From the NCBI GenBank assembly GCA_029940125.1, contig JAOZRP010000071.1, positions 1-9,082 on the forward strand: a stretch of 9,082 nucleotides of DNA, in the 5' to 3' direction. The translations under genes and the position numbers were made by a program. The stretch is from a bacterium (GTDB lineage Bacteria; Desulfobacterota; Anaeroferrophillalia; Anaeroferrophillales; Anaeroferrophillaceae). Shown in pieces: positions 1 to 7,170 of the stretch. A model generated the notes under the pieces. The model saw nothing but the letters and a program-made list of their open reading frames with translations. It did no database searches and was not told the DNA's origin. Every line of letters begins with the position of its first letter. The stretch's first letter is position 1.

Positions 1-987
1 CATATACTTCACCGGCACTTCCCGCCGCTGCTTTTCCAGCATTTTGTCCAGCTCAGCTTTAACTTTCCGGGCGAAAAGCGCACTTTTGATTCTGGCTTCC
101 ACCTCGGGTGACAACGATTCCAGGGTCTGGCTGCCCTGGGGGTCGCTGCGTCTGAGCACCATGATTAAATGGTTGCCCACCCTGGTTTGAATAATATCGC
201 TTATCTGGTTGACCGGCAGTTTGCCGAAAGCCACAGCTTCGATTTCCGGCAGCAGTTGTCCCTTGTTGAAATTTCCCAGCTTGCCGCCGCTCTCGGCAGC
301 CGGACCGACGGAAAATTCCCGGGCCAGGGAGGCAAAGGACTCCCCTTTTTTCAGGCGTTTTTTTATCTCCGCGACCGTTTTCTTCAGTTTGTCTTTTTCA
401 GCTTCGGTTTTGGCCGGGGGCAGCAGAATCTGGGCCAGGGTTACCTGCGCTTCATGCTCTGGAAACAGGTTGTTTTTCTTGGCATGGTCAAGTATCTCCT
501 GGTCGGGCAAAATAATATGCGGCTTGATTTCCTGGTTGATCAACTTGGTGCGCAGCAGGTCCCTGACAAGCTTGTTCCGATAATTTTCCATTGACATTCC
601 CTGCTGCTTCAAAGCAATTTTCAGCTGCTCATCACTCATTTTATTTTGTTCCATCACCCGCTTGATGGTCAGGTCGACTTCTTTATCCGTGACGTCGATG
701 CCTTTTTTCTGGGCCAGCTGAGCTAAAAGAATATCGTCGACCAGTTTGCGCAGCTGTTTTTGCTTTTCCTTTTCCTGGCCTTCCCGGGAAAGTTGAGAAA
801 ATTGCCGCTGACCGTATTTCAGGTAAACCGCCTGCATAACATCCCTGGTAGTAATGATCTGATTGCCCACCACGGCCAGCAGTTGATTGACTACCTTTGC
901 CTGGCTTGTTCCCTGGGAAATAATGCTGACCAGCACAACCAGGAGAAGTAGCATCCTGATGCAGGAAAATACCGCTTTATTTTTCAT
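1..987 (-). CDS. surA: SurA-like periplasmic chaperone / peptidylprolyl isomerase (3' end cut by window edge)
   Basis: I translated this from the ATG at 987 to the window edge: 329 codons, open throughout, no stop reached. Residues 1-30 form a signal peptide (basic start, hydrophobic 13-23, likely cleavage after SQA at 30), so the protein should be periplasmic. Residues about 31-175 resemble the SurA N-terminal chaperone domain, beginning VVNQLLAVVGNQIIT. A single parvulin domain follows at about 180-280, with the GG(K)LGNF segment and GNHLI near its end. E. coli SurA has two parvulin domains and about 428 residues; this protein has one. The first catalytic His of active parvulins is Gln186 here (LAQILL), while the second His is kept (His273), so isomerase activity is doubtful and a chaperone role for outer-membrane proteins is more likely. 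The start is supported by AGAGG at 994-998, 6 nt upstream, and the gene overlaps the previous one by 11 nt. The sequence ends at ...VPVKYM, close to where such proteins usually stop. Confidence 0.88.
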   Translation of the reverse strand, partial: MKNKAVFSCIRMLLLLVVLVSIISQGTSQAKVVNQLLAVVGNQIITTRDVMQAVYLKYGQRQFSQLSREGQEKEKQKQLRKLVDDILLAQLAQKKGIDVTDKEVDLTIKRVMEQNKMSDEQLKIALKQQGMSMENYRNKLVRDLLRTKLINQEIKPHIILPDQEILDHAKKNNLFPEHEAQVTLAQILLPPAKTEAEKDKLKKTVAEIKKRLKKGESFASLAREFSVGPAAESGGKLGNFNKGQLLPEIEAVAFGKLPVNQISDIIQTRVGNHLIMVLRRSDPQGSQTLESLSPEVEARIKSALFARKVKAELDKMLEKQRREVPVKYM

Positions 988-1861
988 TGACGGCCTCTAG
1001 TAATGGTGGCTGTATAACCACCTGGTAGCGAATTTTTGCTTCTGTCAGCCATTGGTTGAAATGTTTTCGCAGTTTTCGGGCGTAAAGCTCGTCCTTGACC
1101 TTGTTCTCCACGGCCGAGAAGGGAAGGACTCCCGCCGGCAGTACCTGTTCCAGCCGCACAAGGTGATAGCCGTAGGGACTGTGGATAACCGGGCTCAGCT
1201 GTGCTGGTTTTAAATGGGGAATGACTTTGGCGATTTCCGGGAGAAAATCGTGGAGCTCCATGGGTTCAACCTGTCCGCCGCCGGCTGATTCTTCGCCCAG
1301 GGAATATTTTCTGGCCGCTTCCGCCATTGTCAATTGGTGCTTTTCAATTTTTTCCTTGAGTTCCCAGGCCAGGTGTTCATCGGCAACCAGAATCTGGGTT
1401 ATGCTGTATCGTTGGGGAACCCGGTATGACGCTTTATGCTTCTGGTAATATGTCAGGGCCTCTTGCCTGGATGGATAGCTGATGCCTTGTCCCAGGGCGA
1501 TCATTGTTTTACGGATGATTTCCTGCGGGGCGTCGTCCCGATCGGCCAACCCCCGCCGCCGGCCCTCCATCTCCAGCAGGGTTTCTTCAATCATCTGGTC
1601 AAGAAAGAATCGCTCGAGTTTAGCCGGGGTGCTGTTTTCCTGCGGTGCGGCGTGGGAAAAGGTCGTTCGGTACTGCTTGATTCTTTCTTCCAGCTGCTTT
1701 CTGGTTATCTGCCGCTTGCCGATGGTGGCCAGGACTTCCTGGTCCCGGCTGCCGCAGGCCGGGCAGGAAAGCATCCCCAGAAGCAGAAAAAAACAGCCCC
1801 AGCAGGAAAGAAAAAGCCGGGTGACGTTTTTTGATTTCAATGTAAAAAATTGATTGCCCAC
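977..1861 (-). CDS. PpiC/parvulin-domain lipoprotein-like protein, active-site His replaced by Gln
   Basis: A 294-residue protein with a SurA/PpiC-type layout: export signal (1-32), a helical N-terminal chaperone-like region (about 40-145) and one parvulin domain (about 150-240). The signal ends LLLGMLSC then PAC, with Cys33 (or Cys36) as a possible lipidation site; the lipobox is imperfect (Met at -3), so the lipoprotein call is tentative. In the parvulin domain the first catalytic His is Gln156 (ITQILV); the final His is kept (His233, YGYHLV). The GG(G)QVE loop is recognisable. The likely role is periplasmic folding or chaperoning rather than strong isomerase catalysis. The start is uncertain. 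GTG at 1861 has no clear Shine-Dalgarno, and no in-frame ATG lies upstream before the stop at 1937-1939. TTG at 1840 would give a tidier signal peptide (KSKNVTRLFLSC) and touches the stop of a 12-codon leader ORF. The 3' end overlaps the SurA-like gene. It is a diverged paralogue of both neighbours. Confidence 0.85.
   Translation of the reverse strand: MGNQFFTLKSKNVTRLFLSCWGCFFLLLGMLSCPACGSRDQEVLATIGKRQITRKQLEERIKQYRTTFSHAAPQENSTPAKLERFFLDQMIEETLLEMEGRRRGLADRDDAPQEIIRKTMIALGQGISYPSRQEALTYYQKHKASYRVPQRYSITQILVADEHLAWELKEKIEKHQLTMAEAARKYSLGEESAGGGQVEPMELHDFLPEIAKVIPHLKPAQLSPVIHSPYGYHLVRLEQVLPAGVLPFSAVENKVKDELYARKLRKHFNQWLTEAKIRYQVVIQPPLLEAVNEK
994..998 (-). promoter_or_regulatory. Ribosome binding site of the SurA-like gene
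   Basis: AGAGG on the minus strand lies 6 nt before the ATG at 987. It sits inside the last codons of the upstream isomerase gene, so ribosomes finishing that gene could re-initiate here. It supports the chosen start. Confidence 0.6.
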
Positions 1862-1896
1862 GTTGCAGAAGCCATGAAATATTTCCGGTCGGTGTT

Positions 1897-1922
1897 CACC
1901 CGGAAACTGTTGTTTCCGGGTG
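1897..1922. repeat. Perfect 11-bp palindrome with 4-nt loop between two isomerase genes
   Basis: The arms CACCCGGAAAC (1897-1907) and GTTTCCGGGTG (1912-1922) are exact reverse complements around TGTT. On the minus strand the hairpin begins 4 nt after the stop codon of the first isomerase gene. It lacks a following U-run, so it is not a classical intrinsic terminator; it could stabilise mRNA ends, attenuate, or be a dispersed palindromic repeat. The half-site TCCACCCGGAAAC recurs at 8799-8811. Confidence 0.8.
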
Positions 1923-1926
1923 GAAA

Positions 1927-2802
1927 CTATTTCTGGTCAAGCAGATCAGGATAGGTTTTTACCTGCATCTGCTTTTTCAGGCCGGCGATGTAGTCGTTGA
2001 AATATTTATTTTTCCGCTCGGCGCGCATTTTTTCCTTCAGCTTGTCCTTAACCTCGTCAAAAGTCTGCTGCCGGCCTTCCTTGATCTCGTCGACAACAAT
2101 GATATGGTAGCCGAACTGGGTTTTAACCACCGGGCTGATTTCATTGGGCTTCAGGGAAAAAGCCACGTCGGAGAATTCCTTGACCATCTGGTCCCGGGTG
2201 AAAAATCCCAGGTCCCCGCCCCTGGCCTTGCTGGGGCAGGTTGAAAATTCCTTGGCCAGGGCCGTGAAATCCCCTCCCTTGAGCAGCTTCTGGCGCACAT
2301 CTTCCGCCTGTTTTTCATCTTTCAGCAGGATGTGGCGGGCTTTTACCTGCTTTGGCTGCTGGAATTCCTTGAGATGACCGTCATAATAGTTTTTTAACTC
2401 TTCATCGCTGACTTCTTTGATTTTGCGATTGACCTCCTGGTCCAGCAGTGCGGCGACCACCAGTTTTTTCCTGAACATTTCAAGCTGTTTTTTGACGGCC
2501 GGACTGTCCTGTATTTTACGGCGAATTCCTTCCTGGTAAATGAGATTGCGGGTTACCAGGGTGTCAAGGAATTCCTTTTGAATTGCCGGATCTTTGGCCA
2601 TTTGCCGGTACTGCGGCGGCAGGCTGTTCAGCTCCTGTTTAAATTCGGCCATGGTTATTTTTTCACTGCCGATGGTGGCCAGGATAGTTGAGGCGTCATC
2701 CCCGGCCTGGAGAAGGGATGATGGGAGGAGGAAGAACACGATTGCCGCGGCGGTGAACACCAAGGTTGCCATGCCGCTGTACCTGCCATATTTGGTCCGC
2801 AT
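1927..2802 (-). CDS. Periplasmic peptidylprolyl cis-trans isomerase, PpiC/PrsA type
   Basis: A 291-residue exported parvulin. Residues 1-33 form a Sec signal (basic start, hydrophobic 12-31, likely cleavage after LQA). Residues about 37-145 form an N-terminal helical region of the SurA/PrsA kind (ILATIGSEKITMAEF). The parvulin domain spans about 152-242 and is very PpiC-like: RHILL with His157, STCPSKARGGDLGFF with Cys189, and QFGYHII with His233. All residues expected for activity are therefore present, unlike in the two downstream paralogues. A basic, coiled-coil-like tail follows. The protein should catalyse prolyl bond isomerisation and assist folding of exported proteins in the periplasm. 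The ATG at 2802 has a strong AAAGGAG 8 nt upstream. It follows mfd after a 90-nt gap, so it may be read through from mfd or have its own control. The family also contains membrane-anchored lipoproteins, but no lipobox Cys is present here. Confidence 0.93.
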   Translation of the reverse strand: MRTKYGRYSGMATLVFTAAAIVFFLLPSSLLQAGDDASTILATIGSEKITMAEFKQELNSLPPQYRQMAKDPAIQKEFLDTLVTRNLIYQEGIRRKIQDSPAVKKQLEMFRKKLVVAALLDQEVNRKIKEVSDEELKNYYDGHLKEFQQPKQVKARHILLKDEKQAEDVRQKLLKGGDFTALAKEFSTCPSKARGGDLGFFTRDQMVKEFSDVAFSLKPNEISPVVKTQFGYHIIVVDEIKEGRQQTFDEVKDKLKEKMRAERKNKYFNDYIAGLKKQMQVKTYPDLLDQK

Positions 2803-2810
2803 GAAAAATG

Positions 2811-2817
2811 CTCCTTT
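2811..2817 (-). promoter_or_regulatory. Strong ribosome binding site of the first isomerase gene
   Basis: AAAGGAG on the minus strand, 8 nt before the ATG at 2802. It is the clearest Shine-Dalgarno in the window and fixes the start of this gene. It suggests independent, efficient initiation, unlike the coupled genes upstream. Confidence 0.8.
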
Positions 2818-2830
2818 GTCATGAAATAGA

Positions 2831-2869
2831 GATAACTGCTTATCGAAAAACCGCAGGCATTCCGATAAG
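2831..2869 (-). other. Competing inverted repeats in the mfd-isomerase gap
   Basis: Within the 90-nt gap, plus-strand CTTATCG (2839-2845) is the reverse complement of CGATAAG (2863-2869). The part TTATC (2840-2844) also pairs with GATAA (2831-2835). In the minus-strand RNA the middle segment can pair with either side but not both. Neither hairpin is followed by a U-run. The stems are short (7 and 5 bp), so a regulatory role is only a possibility. Confidence 0.35.
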
Positions 2870-2892
2870 AACGGAAGGAGAAAGCTATCAGG

Positions 2893-5800
2893 TTAATAGA
2901 TTTTTTGCAACAGGTTTTGAGCCCAGGCAAACAGGGCTTCGTTTTTAACTGTTTGACGGATAATGAAGCCGTTGTGGGGGGTGAGCTGATAACCGTCCGG
3001 ATCATCCTTGATCAAGGACATGATTTTCTCGATGTCGGGTTGCGACTCGGGGTTGAAACGGATGACCAGGCGATTTTTTGCCGCTTCAAAATAGGGGATG
3101 GAATATTTCATCAGCAGAATTTTCAGCTTCCTCTGGTTGAACAACTCCTGCGCTTCCTCCGGCAGGGGGCCGAAGCGATCCATCAATTCATCTTCGAGTT
3201 CGTACAGCGACTGGTAGTTGGTACAGGAGGAAACCCGCTTGTACGTCTGCAGCCGGACGGAAATATCAGCAATGTAATTGGTGGGGATGTAGGCCGGCAC
3301 GCTGATTTTTATTTCGGGATCCACCGGTTTGCTGCCGGTTTCGCCCCGGCGTTCAGCCACGGCTTCGGCAAGGAGATCCTGGTACAGTTCGTAGCCGATG
3401 GCGCTGATATGTCCCGATTGGCTTTTCCCCAGCAGGTTGCCGGCGCCCCTGATCTCCAGATCCTGCATGGCGACGCGGAATCCGGCCCCCAAATCACTGG
3501 CTTCCGCCAGGGCGGTAAGCCGCCGGCGGGCGTCGCTGGACAGCTGGTCGAGAGCCGGAACCAGGAGGTAGGTGTAGGCTTTTTTCTGGGAACGGCCAAC
3601 CCGGCCGCGCAGCTGGTACAACTGGGCCAGTCCGAAGGTATGGGCCTTGTTGATGATCATGGTATTGGCGTTGGGGATGTCCAGGCCTGATTCAATAATG
3701 GTGGTGCAGAGCAGCAGGTCAAATTCATGGCTGGCGAAAGCCATCATCACTTTTTCCAGGGCGGCAGCCTTCATCTGTCCATGGGCGATTTCCAGTTTGA
3801 TTCCCGGCAGCAGGCTGCGAAGGTGGGCAGCCATGGCCTCAATGGTCTGGACCGAGTTATGAACGAAAAAAACCTGTCCCCCCCGGCCGATTTCCTTGGC
3901 CACCGCCTCCCTGACAATTTCATCATCATAGGCGGCGATGTAGGTGCGCACCGCCAGGCGGTCGCGCGGCGCGGTAGTAATGGCGCTCATGGACCTCATG
4001 CCGGACAAAGACATCTGCAGGGTGCGTGGAATGGGAGTGGCGCTCATGGACAGAACGTCGATATTCTGCTTGAGAGAGGTGATTTTTTCCTTGTGGCGGA
4101 CCCCGAATTTGTGTTCCTCGTCCAGAACCAGGAGACCCAGGTCCTTGAACCGGACGTCAGGCTGCAGGAGCCGGTGGGTGCCGATGATGACGTCGATGGT
4201 TCCCTGCCGCAGTTTTTCAATGATTTCCCGCTGTTCCTGGGCGGTTTTGAACCGGCTGAGGGCTTCCACCACGATGGGGTACGGGGTGAAGCGCTGGCAG
4301 AAAGTATGGTAGTGCTGCTGGGCCAGGATGGTGGTGGGGACCAGGATGGCCGCCTGTTTGCCGCTGGTGACGGCCAGGAAGACCGCCCGGATGGCTACCT
4401 CGGTTTTGCCGTAGCCCACGTCGCCGCAGATCAGACGGTCCATGGGGCGATCAGACTGCATGTCCTTGAGGACCTCGGCAATGGCCTGGCGCTGGTCGGC
4501 GGTTTCCTCGTAGGCAAAGCTGGTTTCAAATTCCTCGAAAAGGGGGTCGGGGGCCGGGTAGGCATATCCCTGTTCAACCTGGCGGCCGGCGTAAAGATCA
4601 ATCAATTCCACCAGGAAGTCGTCGATGGCCTTTCTGGCCTTGACTTTCATGCGGTTCCACTGGTTTCCCCCCAGCCGGGTAAGCCTGGGCGGCTGTTCGC
4701 CGCTGCCGTGGTAGGCGTGGATGAGGTTGAAGCGGTCAACCGGAACATAGACCAGGTCGCCGCCCTGGTATTCCAGGATCAGGTAGTCGTTGGCAATGCC
4801 CTCGACATCCAGGGTCTGCAGGCCTTTGTAGATGCCGATGCCGTGATCGATATGGGTGATGTAGCTGCCGGGCTGCAGGGTGGTGAAATCATCGTAAAAG
4901 GCCTGCTTCCCCGGTCGGGCTTTGCTTCTGGCCGTTTTTTTGCTGCCGAAGATGTCAGTGTCGGTAAGGAAAATGATTCGTTCCGCGGGGATCCGGGTGC
5001 CCCGGCTCAGGGAAGCCTGCAGGAGAAAGATGTTTCCGGATTCCGGTTCCATCCGGTCCAGGTCAAAAGGAGAAGCTGCGGCGGCAAACGGCAGGTGGTA
5101 TTCGGTGAAGAGACTTTTGATCCGTTCAATTCCGGACCGGCTGCTGCCGCAGAAGATGATCTGCTGCTTCTGCTTCAGCCAGCCGCGCAGAATTTCCGCC
5201 ACCGGGGCAAACAGGCCTTCCTGCCGTTGTGATGCCGCCAGCCGGATGGTATCGCGCAGGTCATTGTTTGAGTGACTGCCGCATTCCACCGGCAGGGTTT
5301 CATCCCCGGTCCTGTTCTGAGCTTCCCGGGAAACAAAGATTTTGCCGCTGGCCGGGAAGAACTCTTCCAGGCAGTCAACTTTTTTCAGGTACTGATCCGG
5401 AGGGAAAGCAAAAAGGTGCCGCTTCCTGGTTTTTTCGTGGGCATCAGTCAGGAGGCTGTCCAGGGTCGATATTTTTTCACCCAGAAGCTCTGGATCGATG
5501 AACACGGGAACGACGTCATTTCCCAGGTAGCTTTCCAGGTCGTGCCAGTCGGGGTGGATGGCCGGCAGCAGGCTGTCAATGCCGGGGAAGCTGGCCGCCT
5601 GCTGGAGTTTTCCGTACACGGTTCCCATGTCGAGACGGGAGTCGTTGAGGGCGATGAACTGCTCTTTCAGTCTTTCCCTGACGGACTGGCGGGATGGCGG
5701 CAGCAGGATCTCATGGGCCGGGGCGATGGTCAGTGATTCCATTTCCCGCGGCTGACTCCGCTGGGAAACCGGGTCAAAGGGGCGCATGGATTCGATTTCG

Positions 5801-6393
5801 TCGCCAAAAAAATCCAGCCGGACGGGCTGGTCCATCAGGGGTGAAAAAACGTCAATGATGCTGCCCCTGATGCTGAAGTCCCCGGGTTCGTCCACCGTCG
5901 GCACCCGCACGTAGCCCAGTTCCAGCAACCTTTCGGCCAACTGCTCGCGATGAACGCTCTCGCCCCAGTTGAGGGTGAAAAAACGGCCGTAAAATGATGC
6001 CGGGTCCGCCATCCGGTCGATCAGGGCGGTGATGGAAGTGAAAAGAAGATATGGTTTCTTTTCCCGGACGCGGTGGAGGGCCTTGATGCGCTCCTGTTCA
6101 ACATGGACCAGGGGCAGCACCTGCTGGTAGGGGAGACGCTGCAGCGGCGGAAAGTGGATGACCGGGTATTCCTGTGTATCGATGCCGATGATTTCCTGAT
6201 AAACGACCACATCCCGGCTGATCTCCCGGCATTGCTGGTATTCCCCGGTGACAATGAGCAGGGGCTTGTTGAGGCGCTCGGCCAGCCGGGCAAAGAAGAG
6301 AGCCGGGGCTGAACCCTGCAGCCCGGCAAGGTCAATATTCTTGCGGTCAAGAAGCTGGGTGATGGCAGCAGTCAGTTGACGGGAAAAAATCAT
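2893..6393 (-). CDS. mfd: Transcription-repair coupling factor Mfd
   Basis: A 1166-residue protein of normal length for Mfd, the ATP-driven translocase that removes RNA polymerase stalled at DNA lesions and recruits UvrA. The UvrB-like N-terminal module covers about residues 1-340 (for example LPYQQVLPLVHVEQERIKAL). The RNA-polymerase-interacting CarD/TRCF domain starts at Leu506 (LQPGSYITHIDHGIGIYKG) and runs to about 565. The superfamily 2 helicase motor follows: Walker A GDVGYGKT at 657-664, the Walker B box DEEH at 758-761, then SMSATPIPRT, and motif VI QLRGRVGRS at 927-935. The C-terminal TRCF (D7) domain covers about 1025-1125 (ELMDRFGPLPEEAQELF). All key motifs are intact. The ATG at 6393 lies 9 nt after the DUF116 stop with no convincing Shine-Dalgarno, which suggests translational coupling. 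It acts in the cytoplasm on nucleoid DNA. Long open frames on the opposite strand are codon-bias shadows. Confidence 0.98.
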   Translation of the reverse strand: MIFSRQLTAAITQLLDRKNIDLAGLQGSAPALFFARLAERLNKPLLIVTGEYQQCREISRDVVVYQEIIGIDTQEYPVIHFPPLQRLPYQQVLPLVHVEQERIKALHRVREKKPYLLFTSITALIDRMADPASFYGRFFTLNWGESVHREQLAERLLELGYVRVPTVDEPGDFSIRGSIIDVFSPLMDQPVRLDFFGDEIESMRPFDPVSQRSQPREMESLTIAPAHEILLPPSRQSVRERLKEQFIALNDSRLDMGTVYGKLQQAASFPGIDSLLPAIHPDWHDLESYLGNDVVPVFIDPELLGEKISTLDSLLTDAHEKTRKRHLFAFPPDQYLKKVDCLEEFFPASGKIFVSREAQNRTGDETLPVECGSHSNNDLRDTIRLAASQRQEGLFAPVAEILRGWLKQKQQIIFCGSSRSGIERIKSLFTEYHLPFAAAASPFDLDRMEPESGNIFLLQASLSRGTRIPAERIIFLTDTDIFGSKKTARSKARPGKQAFYDDFTTLQPGSYITHIDHGIGIYKGLQTLDVEGIANDYLILEYQGGDLVYVPVDRFNLIHAYHGSGEQPPRLTRLGGNQWNRMKVKARKAIDDFLVELIDLYAGRQVEQGYAYPAPDPLFEEFETSFAYEETADQRQAIAEVLKDMQSDRPMDRLICGDVGYGKTEVAIRAVFLAVTSGKQAAILVPTTILAQQHYHTFCQRFTPYPIVVEALSRFKTAQEQREIIEKLRQGTIDVIIGTHRLLQPDVRFKDLGLLVLDEEHKFGVRHKEKITSLKQNIDVLSMSATPIPRTLQMSLSGMRSMSAITTAPRDRLAVRTYIAAYDDEIVREAVAKEIGRGGQVFFVHNSVQTIEAMAAHLRSLLPGIKLEIAHGQMKAAALEKVMMAFASHEFDLLLCTTIIESGLDIPNANTMIINKAHTFGLAQLYQLRGRVGRSQKKAYTYLLVPALDQLSSDARRRLTALAEASDLGAGFRVAMQDLEIRGAGNLLGKSQSGHISAIGYELYQDLLAEAVAERRGETGSKPVDPEIKISVPAYIPTNYIADISVRLQTYKRVSSCTNYQSLYELEDELMDRFGPLPEEAQELFNQRKLKILLMKYSIPYFEAAKNRLVIRFNPESQPDIEKIMSLIKDDPDGYQLTPHNGFIIRQTVKNEALFAWAQNLLQKIY

Positions 6394-6402
6394 GGGAAGG
6401 GG

Positions 6403-7170
6403 TTACCGCTGGCTGAAGGTTCTGATTGCCTCTTCGACCCGCTGGATGTCGACCTTGGTGTTCCAGCAGGGGCCGTTGGGGCGTTGGTTGAGGATGCCGT
6501 AGACCGGCAGGGGATAGGTGTCGTGGATGCCGCTGGTCAAATCCCGCTCGCAGGCCACGGCAATGATCAGCCGAGGGCGGTAGTCTTTGACAATTTTGCG
6601 GGCCAGGGTGCCGCCGGTGGCTACCGCGATCCGGGTTCCGTACTTGTGGGCCAGTTCCAGTAGGTCCTTAATGTCGCACCGGCCGCATTGCTTGCAGTTT
6701 TCAATATTGTTGGTTATTTTCTGCTGGCAGTCGGCCAGTTGCAGACAGTGGGGCAGGAGGATGAGGATTTTTTCCGGCGGCAGGCGCAGGTGCCGGGAGA
6801 GAATCAGCTGGTTGTTGATTTCAATGAATGATCTTTTGATGTTTTCCCGGGAGATGCCGAACAGGCGGCCGATGACAACCATCACCGGCAGAAAAACCTT
6901 GATCATTAGTCCCCTGAGTTTGCGGCCGAAGGGCAGCTCCTTGCCCAGGGACACCGTCAGGACCAGGATGACCATGATGATGCTGATGCCGGCGAACATG
7001 ATGCCCACCAGTGCCTGGGCGACCAGGGGCAGCAGGGGGTGCAGCTGCCTGAGCCCCACCGTGCCGACCCAGCCGAGAATGTTGATCACCACCAGGACGA
7101 TGGCGAAGGTCAGGATCAGCAGGCCGAGAAAAAGGCGCTTTTTAGAAGGAAATTCCGGTTCAGTGGTCAT
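6403..7170 (-). CDS. DUF116 family membrane protein with cysteine clusters
   Basis: A 255-residue protein recognised as DUF116 from its C-terminal half. Residues about 13-37 and 48-74 are strong membrane segments, and a third hydrophobic stretch lies at about 88-104. The soluble part follows, with PHCLQLADC (Cys142, Cys148), NCKQCGRCDIKDL (Cys159, Cys162, Cys165), ATGGTLARKIVKDYRP, AVACERDL (Cys207) and NQRPNGPCWNTKVD (Cys235). The spacing CxxCxxC plus the other cysteines suggests metal or iron-sulfur binding, but this is inference; no reaction is established to my knowledge. From experience, DUF116 genes often sit next to def/fmt in deltaproteobacteria, hinting at a link to formyl-methionine processing or simply a conserved operon. 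The start overlaps the fmt stop as ATGA (7167-7170), and mfd begins 9 nt after its stop, so expression is probably tied to both neighbours. Confidence 0.88.
   Translation of the reverse strand: MTTEPEFPSKKRLFLGLLILTFAIVLVVINILGWVGTVGLRQLHPLLPLVAQALVGIMFAGISIIMVILVLTVSLGKELPFGRKLRGLMIKVFLPVMVVIGRLFGISRENIKRSFIEINNQLILSRHLRLPPEKILILLPHCLQLADCQQKITNNIENCKQCGRCDIKDLLELAHKYGTRIAVATGGTLARKIVKDYRPRLIIAVACERDLTSGIHDTYPLPVYGILNQRPNGPCWNTKVDIQRVEEAIRTFSQR

Noticed and set aside
169..594. A 141-codon plus-strand open frame at the left end
   Set aside because: The minus strand here encodes an uninterrupted SurA-like protein to the window edge; the plus frame is its shadow.
2655..3005. A minus-strand open frame bridging the mfd-isomerase gap
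   Set aside because: It overlaps two well-supported genes in another frame and resembles no protein family.
3727..5232. A 501-codon open frame on the plus strand opposite mfd
   Set aside because: It is antisense to intact Mfd motifs, has no recognisable domain, and is explained by codon bias of the real gene.
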